64,000 nt of DNA from Borreliella garinii (GCF_001922545.1 NZ_CP018744.1:806001-870000); one strand, 5' to 3'; positions 10,383 through 20,123 are shown, numbered from the stretch's first letter. Numbers and translations: made by a program. Notes: generated by a model from the sequence alone, not told the origin.

Positions 10383-12209
10383 ATGATTGTAAAAATGAAA
10401 AAAGTTTTACTTTTGACTTTATCAAAATATAAAAAAAAATCATTAGAGATTTTAAGAGATTTTGGAGCAGTTCATATTAACTCTTGCAATAAAAATTCAG
10501 ATTCTTTAAAAAAAAGCATTGATAATCGGCGAATTTTAATGCAAGCTTTTTCGCTACTTAGAGAAGATGGAGGCGTTAAGGCTTTGAAATCTTCTAATGG
10601 AAATTTTTTAGATATTGCAAAAAGCATAGTCAATTTAGGTAATGAGATTAAAGAATTTCAAGATATTAAACGATCTTTATTGCATGAAAGGAATTTGATT
10701 TCCGCTTGGGGAAATTTTTCTTTAGAGTATATTAACAAATTGAAAGAATCCAACATTTATATTCAATTTTTTAAAATCCAAAAAAGTGAATATAAAAATT
10801 TATTAAGAGATCCCAATGTTGATGTGCTTTTAATTAAAAATGTAAAAAACACTTCTTATTTTGTGAGTGTTGGTGAGTTTGAGCAAAAAATTGAAATTGC
10901 TGATGAATTTAAGTTTAATTTTGATCTTGATTATATTAATAATAAATTAAAGGTTGTTGATGAGATTTTAGATCAAAAATTGACCCAAATTTCTCTTTTT
11001 AATAAATACATTGACATTTTAAGAGATGAGATAAAAAATTACGATCAAATTGTAGAGTTTGAGCAAGTTTTAGCTGATATGCAAACCGATTTTGAAGATT
11101 TTTCATATATTACGGGATTTGTTCCAGCTGAAAGTCAAGAATCTCTTAAAAGTTCAGTTTTAAAAGCAGGTTTTGCAGTTCAATTCGCAGATCCTGAAGA
11201 AAATGATATTATTCCAACCTATATAAAAAGAAAAGGAATTGCCAATTTAGCTGCACCTATTTTTAATATTTTAGAGACAATTCCTGGATACAAAGAAAGA
11301 GATATAAGTTTTATTTTTATGTTATTTTTCTTTGTATTTTTTGGTATGATAATAGGTGATGCAGCTTATGGAGTGATATTTTTTTTGATAGGAATTTTGC
11401 TTAGCTTGAGTTTTATCCTTAAAGGGAAGCCTTTAACCTCAGTTCATGGGTTAATATTTTATCTTAGTGTATCATCGATACTTTATGGCTCTATGACTGG
11501 TACCTGGTTTGGCAGTCCTTTAATCCTTGAAATGTTTCCTATTTTGAATTCTTTTAAAGTTAGTTATTTGACAGATAAAAATAGTGTACAAAATATTATC
11601 TTTATTTGCTTTTCAATAGGAGTTTTGCAAATTTCATTGGCTCATGCTTGGAATTTTTTAAGACAAGTAAAAGAAAAGCCCCATATCCATTCAATTGCAC
11701 AAATTGGTTGGCTTATAGGTATCGCTGGCCTTTATTACCTTGTTTTGAATTTAATACTCAGTCAATCTCGATTTCCTATGTATAATGCTGTTTATCATGC
11801 AATATACATGGGCGTTGCGCTTGTATTTGTTTTTGGTAAGCAAGATGGTTCAAATTTTTTTAAGTGTATATTGAAAAGCTTTGGAGGTATTATAGAACAG
11901 TTTTTAACTACTGTGTCGGCGTTTGCAGATATAATATCTTATATTAGACTTTTTGCAGTTGGACTTGCAGGACTTTCAATCTCAGCAAGTTTTAATGCTA
12001 TGTCAATGCCTTTATTAAAATCTTCTAATATTGGTTTTATAGCAGCTGGGATTATTGTTATACTTTTTGGGCATGTTTTAAATATAATGTTATCTTTGCT
12101 TTCAGTAATTGTTCATGGGGTAAGGCTTAATATGCTTGAATTTTCAAACCATTTAGGGCAAGAATGGAACGGATATGCTTATAAGCCTTTTAGAAAAATA
12201 AAAAAATAA
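10383..12209 (+). CDS. atpI: V-type ATPase subunit I (a-type stator)
   Basis: Subunit I contains the ion half-channels next to the proteolipid ring. The 608-residue protein has a cytoplasmic N-terminal half (about 1-305, helical, partly coiled coil) and a C-terminal half with seven to eight membrane helices. The conserved SYIRLFAVGLAG segment (519-530) carries the arginine (Arg522) that faces the ring glutamate, and HGVRLNMLEF (Arg581) follows. The ribosome site TAGGAAC overlaps the atpD stop codon. Confidence 0.93.
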   Translation: MIVKMKKVLLLTLSKYKKKSLEILRDFGAVHINSCNKNSDSLKKSIDNRRILMQAFSLLREDGGVKALKSSNGNFLDIAKSIVNLGNEIKEFQDIKRSLLHERNLISAWGNFSLEYINKLKESNIYIQFFKIQKSEYKNLLRDPNVDVLLIKNVKNTSYFVSVGEFEQKIEIADEFKFNFDLDYINNKLKVVDEILDQKLTQISLFNKYIDILRDEIKNYDQIVEFEQVLADMQTDFEDFSYITGFVPAESQESLKSSVLKAGFAVQFADPEENDIIPTYIKRKGIANLAAPIFNILETIPGYKERDISFIFMLFFFVFFGMIIGDAAYGVIFFLIGILLSLSFILKGKPLTSVHGLIFYLSVSSILYGSMTGTWFGSPLILEMFPILNSFKVSYLTDKNSVQNIIFICFSIGVLQISLAHAWNFLRQVKEKPHIHSIAQIGWLIGIAGLYYLVLNLILSQSRFPMYNAVYHAIYMGVALVFVFGKQDGSNFFKCILKSFGGIIEQFLTTVSAFADIISYIRLFAVGLAGLSISASFNAMSMPLLKSSNIGFIAAGIIVILFGHVLNIMLSLLSVIVHGVRLNMLEFSNHLGQEWNGYAYKPFRKIKK

Positions 12210-12225
12210 ATAAAAAGGAGTATTT

Positions 12226-12660
12226 ATGGATATAGGTTTAATAGGAGTTAATTCAGCTTTGACAATTTCAGCAATAGGTTCTGCGTTGGGTATGGGAGCA
12301 GCAGGTAGTGCCGCTATTGGAGCATGGAAGAGGTGCTATATGCAAGGAAAGCCAGCACCATTTTTATTGATTGTTTTTGTTTCAGCACCATTGACTCAAA
12401 TAATATATGGATATATTTTAATGAACACTTTATATGAGGTGATGATGCAGACAAATCCATGGTTGTTACTTGGAGCTGGTATTGGTGGTGGTTTTGCGAT
12501 TGCTGTTTCTGGATTTGCTCAAGGTAAAGCGGCGGCAGGCGCTTGTGATGCTTTTTCTGAGACCGGGAAAGGATTTGCTACATACCTATTAGTTTTAGGA
12601 TTAATAGAATCCGTTGCTCTTTTTGTAATGGTATTTTTAATGATATTTAAGTTTGTTTAA
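12226..12660 (+). CDS. atpK: V-type ATPase proteolipid subunit K
   Basis: This is the ring subunit of the membrane rotor. The 144-residue protein has four membrane helices made of two glycine/alanine-rich hairpins, matching the duplicated 16-kDa type. The ion-binding carboxylate is present only in the last helix (Glu128 in GLIESVAL). The equivalent place in the first hairpin reads APLTQIIYG (Gln58), so each subunit carries one site. A strong AAGGAG precedes the ATG. Whether the coupling ion is H+ or Na+ cannot be decided by eye. It is the last ATPase gene. Confidence 0.94.
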   Translation: MDIGLIGVNSALTISAIGSALGMGAAGSAAIGAWKRCYMQGKPAPFLLIVFVSAPLTQIIYGYILMNTLYEVMMQTNPWLLLGAGIGGGFAIAVSGFAQGKAAAGACDAFSETGKGFATYLLVLGLIESVALFVMVFLMIFKFV

Positions 12661-12719
12661 TTTTTATTTATTATTTCTTTTAATGTTAAATTTTCTCGTA
12701 ATTTATGAGTTAGTTTAAT

Positions 12720-13706
12720 ATGTTTGTGAATATGAGAAATTTGGTTTTATTTTTTTTTGCTTTGCCTTTTTCTATTTCTTTGATTTCTTCAAGTAATAAA
12801 AATTTTCCGTATTGGATTTTACTTGAAAAAGGTAGACAACTCCTTTATTCAAAATCTGAATTTAGTAAGTCCAATCTTACACATGCTATTAATTATTTGC
12901 AGGAAGCTTTGCTTAGAAAAGGTGTTTATCCTGAAGCCAGCTATTATTTGTCAGTAGCTTATGGTATGTCTGGCAATGCTGTTCTTGAAAAATTAAACCT
13001 TTACAAGTCTTTTGAAGACAAAGATTATTTAATAGATGAATCTTTTGAAAAAAAAATACTTTTTTCTTTAGCCAAAATGGCTGAACTTGAGAATAATTAT
13101 GTTGATACGATTGATTATTTAAATGACATATTAAATAAGTTTTCAACTAAAAAAGATTATTATAGTTATCATGATTATTCTCAAGGTGAAAATAGTACAT
13201 CAAACAATAAGTTTAATATTTCATTTTATCTAACTTCTTATTTAAAACAAGTAAGAGGGGCTTTTGGCATTGATTTTACTTTTAATCTTTACAGATTTAA
13301 GAATTACAATGTTATTGATACTCATCAATTATTGTCAAAAGTTTATTTGCGTTTAAGTGCTTATGAACTTTCAATTACTCACGGACTTATAGCTGCAGTA
13401 GGGATTTTAACAAGAATGTATGATTATGTTTGTTATTATGAACCTGTTTATCAATTTAGAAATTTAAGGTCTTTTGTTCAAAAAATTAATGAGTATAAGG
13501 CAATAAAAAATGCTTTTGAATCTACAGATTTTTGGGAAATAGTTTATAATGTTGCTGTTGCTACTTATGCATATTCTAATGGTAAGTATAGATTTAGATC
13601 AATAGATACTTGGAAATTAATAGTGGATCTTGCGCCAAGATTTTCTCCTTATATTGCGAAATCAAGAAGTCAAATTAAAAATTCTGTATTTAAAAAAAAG
13701 GGTTAA
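12720..13706 (+). CDS. Secreted protein with TPR-like helices, unknown function
   Basis: The N-terminus (MRNLVLFFFALPFSISLISS) is a typical signal peptide or membrane anchor without a clear lipobox cysteine. The remaining roughly 300 residues are helical and contain TPR-like pairs (for example around LTHAINYLQEALLRKGVYPEASYYLSVAYGMSG). I do not recognise a specific family. The start is either ATG 12720 or ATG 12732, four codons later, and neither has a clear Shine-Dalgarno. It lies 59 bases after atpK and 33 before lepA, so it may be co-transcribed with either. Confidence 0.78.
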   Translation: MFVNMRNLVLFFFALPFSISLISSSNKNFPYWILLEKGRQLLYSKSEFSKSNLTHAINYLQEALLRKGVYPEASYYLSVAYGMSGNAVLEKLNLYKSFEDKDYLIDESFEKKILFSLAKMAELENNYVDTIDYLNDILNKFSTKKDYYSYHDYSQGENSTSNNKFNISFYLTSYLKQVRGAFGIDFTFNLYRFKNYNVIDTHQLLSKVYLRLSAYELSITHGLIAAVGILTRMYDYVCYYEPVYQFRNLRSFVQKINEYKAIKNAFESTDFWEIVYNVAVATYAYSNGKYRFRSIDTWKLIVDLAPRFSPYIAKSRSQIKNSVFKKKG

Positions 13707-13739
13707 TTTTTAAATCTTGATTTATAGTTCAAGGGGGGA

Positions 13740-15545
13740 GTGAGTATTAGTATTCGTAAGAAAAATTTTTGCATTATTGCACACATTGATCATGGTAAAT
13801 CGACATTAGCTGATCGATTTATTCAAAAGGCTAAAATAATATCTGATCGTGATTTTAAAAGTCAAATGCTTGACAGCATGGAGATTGAGCGAGAAAGAGG
13901 AATTACAATAAAAAGTCAAGTAGTAACAATCACCTATAAAAGCAATGATGGTGATTTTTATGAGTTAAATTTTGTAGATACCCCAGGCCATGTTGATTTT
14001 TCTTATGAAGTCTCAAGAGCAATTTCATCTTGTGAGGGTGCTCTTTTATTAATTGATGCAAGTCAGGGAATACAAGCTCAGACAGTTTCTAATTTTTATA
14101 TGGCTTTTGAGCATGATTTAGAAATTATTCCTGTTATTAATAAGATAGATCTTCCAAATGCTAATATTGATTTTGTAAAAAAGCAAATAAAAAATGATTT
14201 AGGATTAAATGAAGAAATTGCTATTTCGATTTCTGCTAAGAATGGAATAGGAATTGATGATTTGCTTGAAGCTATTTGTAAGTATGTGCCATCTCCTAGA
14301 GGAAGCGTTAAGGATCCATTAAGAGCATTAATTTTTGATTCACATTATGATTCTTATAGAGGGGTTGTTGTTCACTTTAGAATTTTTGAAGGACAAATCA
14401 AGACAGGCGATAAGATTAGATTAATGCATACTAATAGTGAGCATTTTATTGAAGAGATTGGAGTTTTTAAAATATCTCTTGAAAGAAAGGATAGATTAGA
14501 AGCAGGAGATGTTGGATATTTTATTGCAGGAATAAAAAATATATCAGATGTGAAGATCGGAGATACAGTAACTCTTTGTGATTATCCTGCATTATCTCCT
14601 CTTGAGGGATTTAAAGAGGTTAAGCCTGTAGTGTTTTCTTCAGTATATCCTGTTGATGCTAATCAATATGATGATCTTTTAAAGGCAATGGATAGATTAA
14701 AGCTTAATGATGCGTCGTTAACATTTGAAAAAGATTCATCATCAGCTCTTGGGCATGGTTTTAAGTGCGGATTTCTTGGCCTTTTGCATTTAGAGGTTAT
14801 TCAAGAACGTATTGAGCGTGAATTTGATTTAAATGTAATATTGACTTCTCCTTCTGTTAGATACAAAATAATTCCTAAAAAGGGAGAATCTTATTTTATT
14901 GAAAGTCCTGAGCAATTTCCTGGAAATGAAGCTATTGAAGGTGTTCTTGAGCCTTATATTAGAGCTAATATAATTGTTCCTACAGAATTTTTAGGAAATA
15001 TTATGAGTGTGTGTTTATTGAAAAGAGGAGTACAGACAAGCTTAATTTATCTTGATACTAAGCGTGTTGAACTTATTTATAAAATGCCTCTTTCTGAAAT
15101 CCTTTTTGATTTTTATGACAAGATTAAATCTGTTAGTCGAGGATATGCTTCTTTTGATTATGAACTTTTAGATTATGAATATACGGATTTAGTAAGATTA
15201 GATATATTAGTTAATGGGGATAGGGTTGACGCACTGTCTCAATTGGTTTTTAAAGATAGTGCAAGAACTAAGGCTATTGGGATTTGTAAAAAGTTGAAAG
15301 ATGAAATAGCAAGGCAGCAATTTAAAATAGCTATTCAAGGTGCTATTGGCTCTAATGTTATTGCTCGAGAGACAATCTCTCCTGTTAGAAAAGATGTTAC
15401 TGCCAAGTGTTATGGCGGTGATATTACTCGTAAGCGAAAACTTTTGGAAAAGCAGAAAGAAGGTAAAAAACGAATGAAAATGGTGGGAAATGTTGAGATT
15501 CCACAGCGCGCTTTTCTTGCGGTTCTGAAATCTAATGATAATTAA
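13740..15545 (+). CDS. lepA: Elongation factor 4 (LepA)
   Basis: LepA is a translational GTPase related to EF-G that acts on stalled or initiating ribosomes. The 601-residue protein has AHIDHGKST (14-22), the switch II motif DTPGHVDF (from 80), NKID, and the LepA-specific C-terminal domain (GSNVIARETISPVRKDVTAK and the basic RKRKLLEKQKEGKKRMK). The start is GTG 13740. The G-rich Shine-Dalgarno AAGGGGGGAG (13731-13740) runs into the start codon, leaving unusually short spacing. No ATG exists nearby in frame before the G domain. Confidence 0.95.
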   Translation: MSISIRKKNFCIIAHIDHGKSTLADRFIQKAKIISDRDFKSQMLDSMEIERERGITIKSQVVTITYKSNDGDFYELNFVDTPGHVDFSYEVSRAISSCEGALLLIDASQGIQAQTVSNFYMAFEHDLEIIPVINKIDLPNANIDFVKKQIKNDLGLNEEIAISISAKNGIGIDDLLEAICKYVPSPRGSVKDPLRALIFDSHYDSYRGVVVHFRIFEGQIKTGDKIRLMHTNSEHFIEEIGVFKISLERKDRLEAGDVGYFIAGIKNISDVKIGDTVTLCDYPALSPLEGFKEVKPVVFSSVYPVDANQYDDLLKAMDRLKLNDASLTFEKDSSSALGHGFKCGFLGLLHLEVIQERIEREFDLNVILTSPSVRYKIIPKKGESYFIESPEQFPGNEAIEGVLEPYIRANIIVPTEFLGNIMSVCLLKRGVQTSLIYLDTKRVELIYKMPLSEILFDFYDKIKSVSRGYASFDYELLDYEYTDLVRLDILVNGDRVDALSQLVFKDSARTKAIGICKKLKDEIARQQFKIAIQGAIGSNVIARETISPVRKDVTAKCYGGDITRKRKLLEKQKEGKKRMKMVGNVEIPQRAFLAVLKSNDN

Positions 15546-15561
15546 ATATGTTTTTAATTTT

Positions 15562-15589
15562 TAAGGGTATGTGATTGGCAAAGCCCTTA
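15562..15589. repeat. Inverted repeat across the ldh -35 element
   Basis: TAAGGG (15562-15567) and CCCTTA (15584-15589) form a six-base inverted repeat with a 16-base loop. The -35 hexamer of the candidate ldh promoter lies in the loop. No U-tract follows, so it reads better as a possible operator than as a lepA terminator. Confidence 0.35.
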
Positions 15590-15604
15590 GAAATGCGATA
15601 AAAT
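15575..15604 (+). promoter_or_regulatory. Candidate ldh promoter
   Basis: TTGGCA (15575-15580, 5/6 match) and TAAAAT (15599-15604, 5/6 match) are separated by 18 bases. The predicted start near 15611 gives a leader of about 60 bases before the ldh ATG at 15670. A GGGAG ribosome site is at 15659-15663. Confidence 0.5.
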
Positions 15605-15666
15605 ATTTTTATATCATTGCTTATTTAAAATTAAGTGCATTGTAGTTTAAATTTATATGGGAGTAA

Positions 15667-16620
<954 letters not shown>

Positions 16621-16622
16621 TT

Positions 16623-16652
16623 TAAAGACCCCAAATATTTTAGGGGTCTTTA
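16623..16652 (+). terminator. Intrinsic terminator after ldh
   Basis: A perfect 10-base stem (TAAAGACCCC, 16623-16632, with GGGGTCTTTA, 16643-16652) encloses a 10-base loop and is followed by ATTTTT. It starts three bases after the ldh stop. It also includes the comM stop codon on the other strand, where the following T-tract is poorer, so it is mainly a plus-strand terminator. Confidence 0.85.
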
Positions 16653-18185
16653 TTTTTCAAGCATATTTTCTCCGTTTTTTCTATGTTCAATTGCCTCGAG
16701 TAAAGCTTCTCTTGAAATATTTTTTTCTTCCTTTAAATCGGAGATTGTTCTTGCAATTTTTAGTATTGAATGCGTTGCTCTTGAAGATATGTTTAGTTTG
16801 TTTAGGATGTAAATCAAATCATTTTTTAAGATTGCACTCAATTCGCAAAATTTTTCAATGTGATCGGAATTAAGATCAGAATTTTTATTTATATTTGCAA
16901 AATTTTCGTATCTTATATTTTGAATGTTTCTTGCTTTTATTATTCTTTGTTTTATTTCGCTTGAACTTTCGCTTGTTTCTCCGAGTAATTTTTCATTATT
17001 AATTGCCCTTGTTGGGACCCTAATATCAATTCTATCAAGCATTGCAGCTCCAAGTTTTTTCCAATAATTTGAAATTTCTTGTTGTGAGCAAAAACAATCT
17101 ATATTTTTTTTGCCAAGATTCCCGCAAGGGCAAAGATTCATTGCAAGCATTAGTTGGAAATTGGCCGGGTATTTGAATAATTTAGAACTTGCTCTTGAGA
17201 TTGAAATTGATTTATCTTCAATAGGTTCACGTAAAGATTGTAAGATAGATTTTTTAAATTCTAAAGCCTCATCAAGAAATAATATTCCGTTGTGGGCAAG
17301 AGATACTTCCCCAGGTAAAGGATTGGGCCCCCCCCCAATTATTCCTTCTTTACTAGCAGTATGGTGAGGATTTCTAAAAGGTCTTTGTTTTATTATCTTT
17401 CTGTCTATTAATTTTCCCGATATTGACCATATTCTATTTGTTTCTATAAGTTCTTTGTTTGTAAGTGGAGGAAGAATAGATTGAGCGCACTTAATACTAA
17501 GTGTTTTTCCGCTTCCAGGTGGACCAAATAACATGATGTTATGTCCACCAGCAATTGCTATTTCAATTGCTCTTTTTGCTCTTTGTTGTCCTTTTATATT
17601 TTTAAAGTCATAGTCTAAAATACAATCTTGTTTAATTGTTTTTTGTGCTTTAATATTTGTTCTTGGGGGAAGAATATTGTCGTTTAATTGTTCTACTATT
17701 TTTATAGTTTCTTTTAAATCTTTAACCCCCCAAATATTCAAGCCATCTATTAGACAAGCTTCTTCTAAATTTTCAAAGGGAACTATTGCAAATTTTATTT
17801 CCTTCTCTTTGGCAAGAGCAATGGCTGGTAAAACCGCTTTTATTGATCTTATTTTGCCATCTAATTGCAATTCTCCCAATATTAAGACTTCTAAATTTTT
17901 ATTGTTTGTGTTTTCCTGGATTTTAATGATGCTAATAGCAATCGAAAGATCAAAAGCTGTTCCAAGTTTTTTAATTCCAGCTGGTGCAAGATTTATTAAT
18001 ATTCTATCTTTAGGAAAATGAAAATTTGAATTCTTAATAGCCGACTTTACCCTTTCTCTTGATTCTTTAATTTCGTTTCCAGCAAGCCCCACAATATCGA
18101 TTCCGGAAGTTCCTTTTTTAAGGTCTATTTCAATTTCAATTAGTTCTCCTTCATATCCAATTGATGAGTGTGAATAGATTTTCAT
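16650..18185 (-). CDS. comM: ComM/YifB family AAA+ ATPase (Mg-chelatase-like)
   Basis: The 511-residue protein has the ComM layout: an N-terminal Lon-like domain (about 1-165), an AAA+ core with Walker A GPPGSGKT (221-228) and Walker B LFLDE (302-306), a cysteine-containing insert (NLCPCGNLGKKNIDCFCS) and a C-terminal helical lid. In naturally competent bacteria ComM is a hexameric helicase that promotes branch migration; its role here is unknown. The Gly284-286 codons together with the next bases form an uninterrupted G9 run (plus-strand C9 at 17328-17336). The start overlaps the sufU stop by four bases (ATGA). Confidence 0.9.
   Translation of the reverse strand: MKIYSHSSIGYEGELIEIEIDLKKGTSGIDIVGLAGNEIKESRERVKSAIKNSNFHFPKDRILINLAPAGIKKLGTAFDLSIAISIIKIQENTNNKNLEVLILGELQLDGKIRSIKAVLPAIALAKEKEIKFAIVPFENLEEACLIDGLNIWGVKDLKETIKIVEQLNDNILPPRTNIKAQKTIKQDCILDYDFKNIKGQQRAKRAIEIAIAGGHNIMLFGPPGSGKTLSIKCAQSILPPLTNKELIETNRIWSISGKLIDRKIIKQRPFRNPHHTASKEGIIGGGPNPLPGEVSLAHNGILFLDEALEFKKSILQSLREPIEDKSISISRASSKLFKYPANFQLMLAMNLCPCGNLGKKNIDCFCSQQEISNYWKKLGAAMLDRIDIRVPTRAINNEKLLGETSESSSEIKQRIIKARNIQNIRYENFANINKNSDLNSDHIEKFCELSAILKNDLIYILNKLNISSRATHSILKIARTISDLKEEKNISREALLEAIEHRKNGENMLEK
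17328..17336 (-). repeat. G9 homopolymer inside comM
   Basis: Nine consecutive Gs on the coding strand encode Gly284-Gly286, directly before CCC. This is the longest G/C run I noticed in the window, and the genome is about 70% A+T. Runs of this length are prone to slippage. In the given sequence the frame is intact. Confidence 0.8.
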
Positions 18186-18610
18186 CTAATAACTCTCCTT
18201 AAAGGCTTGTAGTTTGCCAAACTATCTTTTAATGATTTGTATGGCAGTAAGAAACAGTCTTTTCTATTTGTATTTGTAAATATGTTAAAAATTTTTAAAC
18301 TTGTGTCAATTTCTTCTAGATTTTCAAAATCACCGTTTATCACTTTTTGTACTAAGCTTATTATTTCGGATTTTGGTTTATTATTGCACAACTTGTTTAA
18401 AGCGTTGGCGCTTGCAAGTAAGATCATGCATCCAGATGCATGATGTTTTAAATTAAATTTTCCGCTATTTGCTTCTATGATTTGGAACAAAATTTGATCT
18501 CCACATTTAGATTGATGTTTAAAATTTTGGTTTGTTTCTACTTTATGTATTATGTAATTATTTATTTTGCTAAGCTTTATTAATTTTTTTTTAATTTCTT
18601 CAGTGAGCAT
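18182..18610 (-). CDS. sufU: SufU-type sulfur acceptor / Fe-S scaffold protein
   Basis: This 142-residue protein belongs to the IscU/SufU fold. The zinc/iron-sulfur ligands are in place: Cys36 and Asp38 (KCGDQ), Cys61 (SGCMI) and Cys119 (RKDCFLLPYKSL). The R-x-x-C ending and the spacing match SufU of Gram-positives more than IscU. SufU takes persulfide sulfur from SufS. The ATG at 18610 has no good Shine-Dalgarno. It follows sufS after 202 non-coding bases containing a hairpin, and overlaps comM by four bases. No sufB, sufC or sufD genes are in the window. Confidence 0.87.
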   Translation of the reverse strand: MLTEEIKKKLIKLSKINNYIIHKVETNQNFKHQSKCGDQILFQIIEANSGKFNLKHHASGCMILLASANALNKLCNNKPKSEIISLVQKVINGDFENLEEIDTSLKIFNIFTNTNRKDCFLLPYKSLKDSLANYKPLRRVIR

Positions 18611-18751
18611 AATTTTATTTTATTTTCTTTAATTTATTAAATCAATAATAAAAAATAATATGAAGATTTTTAAATAAAAATTTTTTAAAACATAGCTTAA
18701 ATTGTTTTTAGATTTTTAAAGATTGAAATAATGATTATTAATCCTAAAATT

Positions 18752-18787
18752 AAAGTTAATCAAAAAGAAAGATTTTTGATCAACTTT
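18752..18787. repeat. Long A/T hairpin between sufS and sufU
   Basis: Two 15-base arms (18752-18766 and 18773-18787) pair at 14 of 15 positions around a six-base loop (GAAAGA). The hairpin begins 25 bases after the sufS stop, reading on the minus strand, and is followed there by a T-rich stretch. It could be an attenuator or partial terminator that reduces sufU-comM expression relative to sufS. I see nothing else in the 202-base gap. Confidence 0.6.
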
Positions 18788-18812
18788 GTTATGATTTTTA
18801 TTTTTCATATTT

Positions 18813-20081
18813 TTATGAAAGCTCTTTTATTACTTTTTTTAATCCCAATATAAAAGTATCAATTTCTTCTTGTGTATTATAAAAATAAAAGCTAATTCTT
18901 AAAAGATGGTCTTTATTTAAATTTTCTGGGAAAAATGCTACATAAGAACAAGTTTTTCCGGCTCTAGTTGCTATTCCAATTGTATCTAAATATGTTTCAA
19001 TATCATGTGAGTGAATATTTTTTACTGTAAATGATATTATTGAATTTCTTTTAAGATTTGTATTTAGTAAAAATTCGACCTCATCAAGTTCTTGTAATTT
19101 TTTTACTCCATATTCTATTAATTGCTGATCATGTTCTAAAATGAAATCCATAGAAATATTATTAATATATTTTATTGCCTCTTTAAGCCCAATAATTCCT
19201 GCAATATTTGGAGTTCCTGATTCGAATTTATTGGGAGTATTAAGTGATTTAAATTTAATTTTTTCATTTTCTATGAATATTTCTTCTACAGTATTTCCTC
19301 CTAATTTTGGGCTATCAAGTTTTTCAGCCATATTATTTGAAATGTATAAAATTCCTATTCCTGTTGGAGCAAGCATTTTATGTCCAGAAAATACCAAAAA
19401 GTCACAGCCAATTTTTTTAACATCTATTTTTATATGCGGCGCCATTTGTGCAGCATCTACAAAAAGACTTATATTATATTTTTTTGCGATTTTCCCAATA
19501 GATTCTAAATCATTCATTGTTCCCAAGGTATTATTTATTCCTGAAATGCTTATAAGCTTTGTTTTTTCTGTAATAAGTTTTTCAATTTCTTCGGGGGTAA
19601 TAATTCCCATTTCATTGAATTTAGCAAACTTAATTGTTAGATTAGCTAATTTTGCAAGCTTTGCCCATGGCAGCAAATTACTATTATGTTCAAGAGTTGT
19701 AAGAATAATTTCATCTTTTTTTTTAAAGTATTTTGAGTAAAAAAATGAGCTTGCGATGGTGTTAATTCCATCCGTAGTTCCAGAGGTAAATATTATATTT
19801 TTTGAAGATTCTGCATTAATGAAATTTTTTACAAGTTCTCTTGTTTTTTCAATTTTTATGCTAGATTGAATTGCAAATTTGTGGCCGCTTCTATGTACAT
19901 TTGCGTTGTAATTTTCATAATATTCAATGCTAGAATAAATTACTTTTTTAGGCTTTTGAGAGGTTGCTGCATTGTCAAAATAAATTATATTCTTATTATC
20001 AAACTGTTTGTTTAAAATAGGAAAATCTTTCCTTAAAAACTTGACCTTTTCTGCATTGCTTTTTATTTTTTTGAAATCCAT
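18813..20081 (-). CDS. sufS: Cysteine desulfurase SufS
   Basis: SufS is a PLP enzyme that removes sulfur from cysteine as an enzyme-bound persulfide. The 422-residue protein has the class V aminotransferase fold: TSGTTDGIN, EHNSNLLPW, DAAQMAPH, and the PLP lysine Lys235 in FSGHKMLAP. The catalytic cysteine is Cys378 in IATRAGKTCSYVAF. Type II desulfurases normally read R-x-G-x-H-C there, so the residue before Cys is changed from His to Thr. It is the first gene of a minus-strand unit with sufU and comM, read from the extended -10 promoter at 20124. Confidence 0.93.
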   Translation of the reverse strand: MDFKKIKSNAEKVKFLRKDFPILNKQFDNKNIIYFDNAATSQKPKKVIYSSIEYYENYNANVHRSGHKFAIQSSIKIEKTRELVKNFINAESSKNIIFTSGTTDGINTIASSFFYSKYFKKKDEIILTTLEHNSNLLPWAKLAKLANLTIKFAKFNEMGIITPEEIEKLITEKTKLISISGINNTLGTMNDLESIGKIAKKYNISLFVDAAQMAPHIKIDVKKIGCDFLVFSGHKMLAPTGIGILYISNNMAEKLDSPKLGGNTVEEIFIENEKIKFKSLNTPNKFESGTPNIAGIIGLKEAIKYINNISMDFILEHDQQLIEYGVKKLQELDEVEFLLNTNLKRNSIISFTVKNIHSHDIETYLDTIGIATRAGKTCSYVAFFPENLNKDHLLRISFYFYNTQEEIDTFILGLKKVIKELS

Positions 20082-20123
20082 AATCCTTAAAAGTTCCTTT
20101 GTTCTAATTTTTAGCTTTTAATC

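Noticed and set aside
17110..18021. Plus-strand open frames opposite comM
   Set aside because: They are antisense shadows of a conserved AAA+ gene.
19141..19740. 199-codon open frame on the plus strand opposite sufS
   Set aside because: It is fully antisense to a conserved enzyme, has hydrophobic low-information sequence and no ribosome site; a shadow frame.
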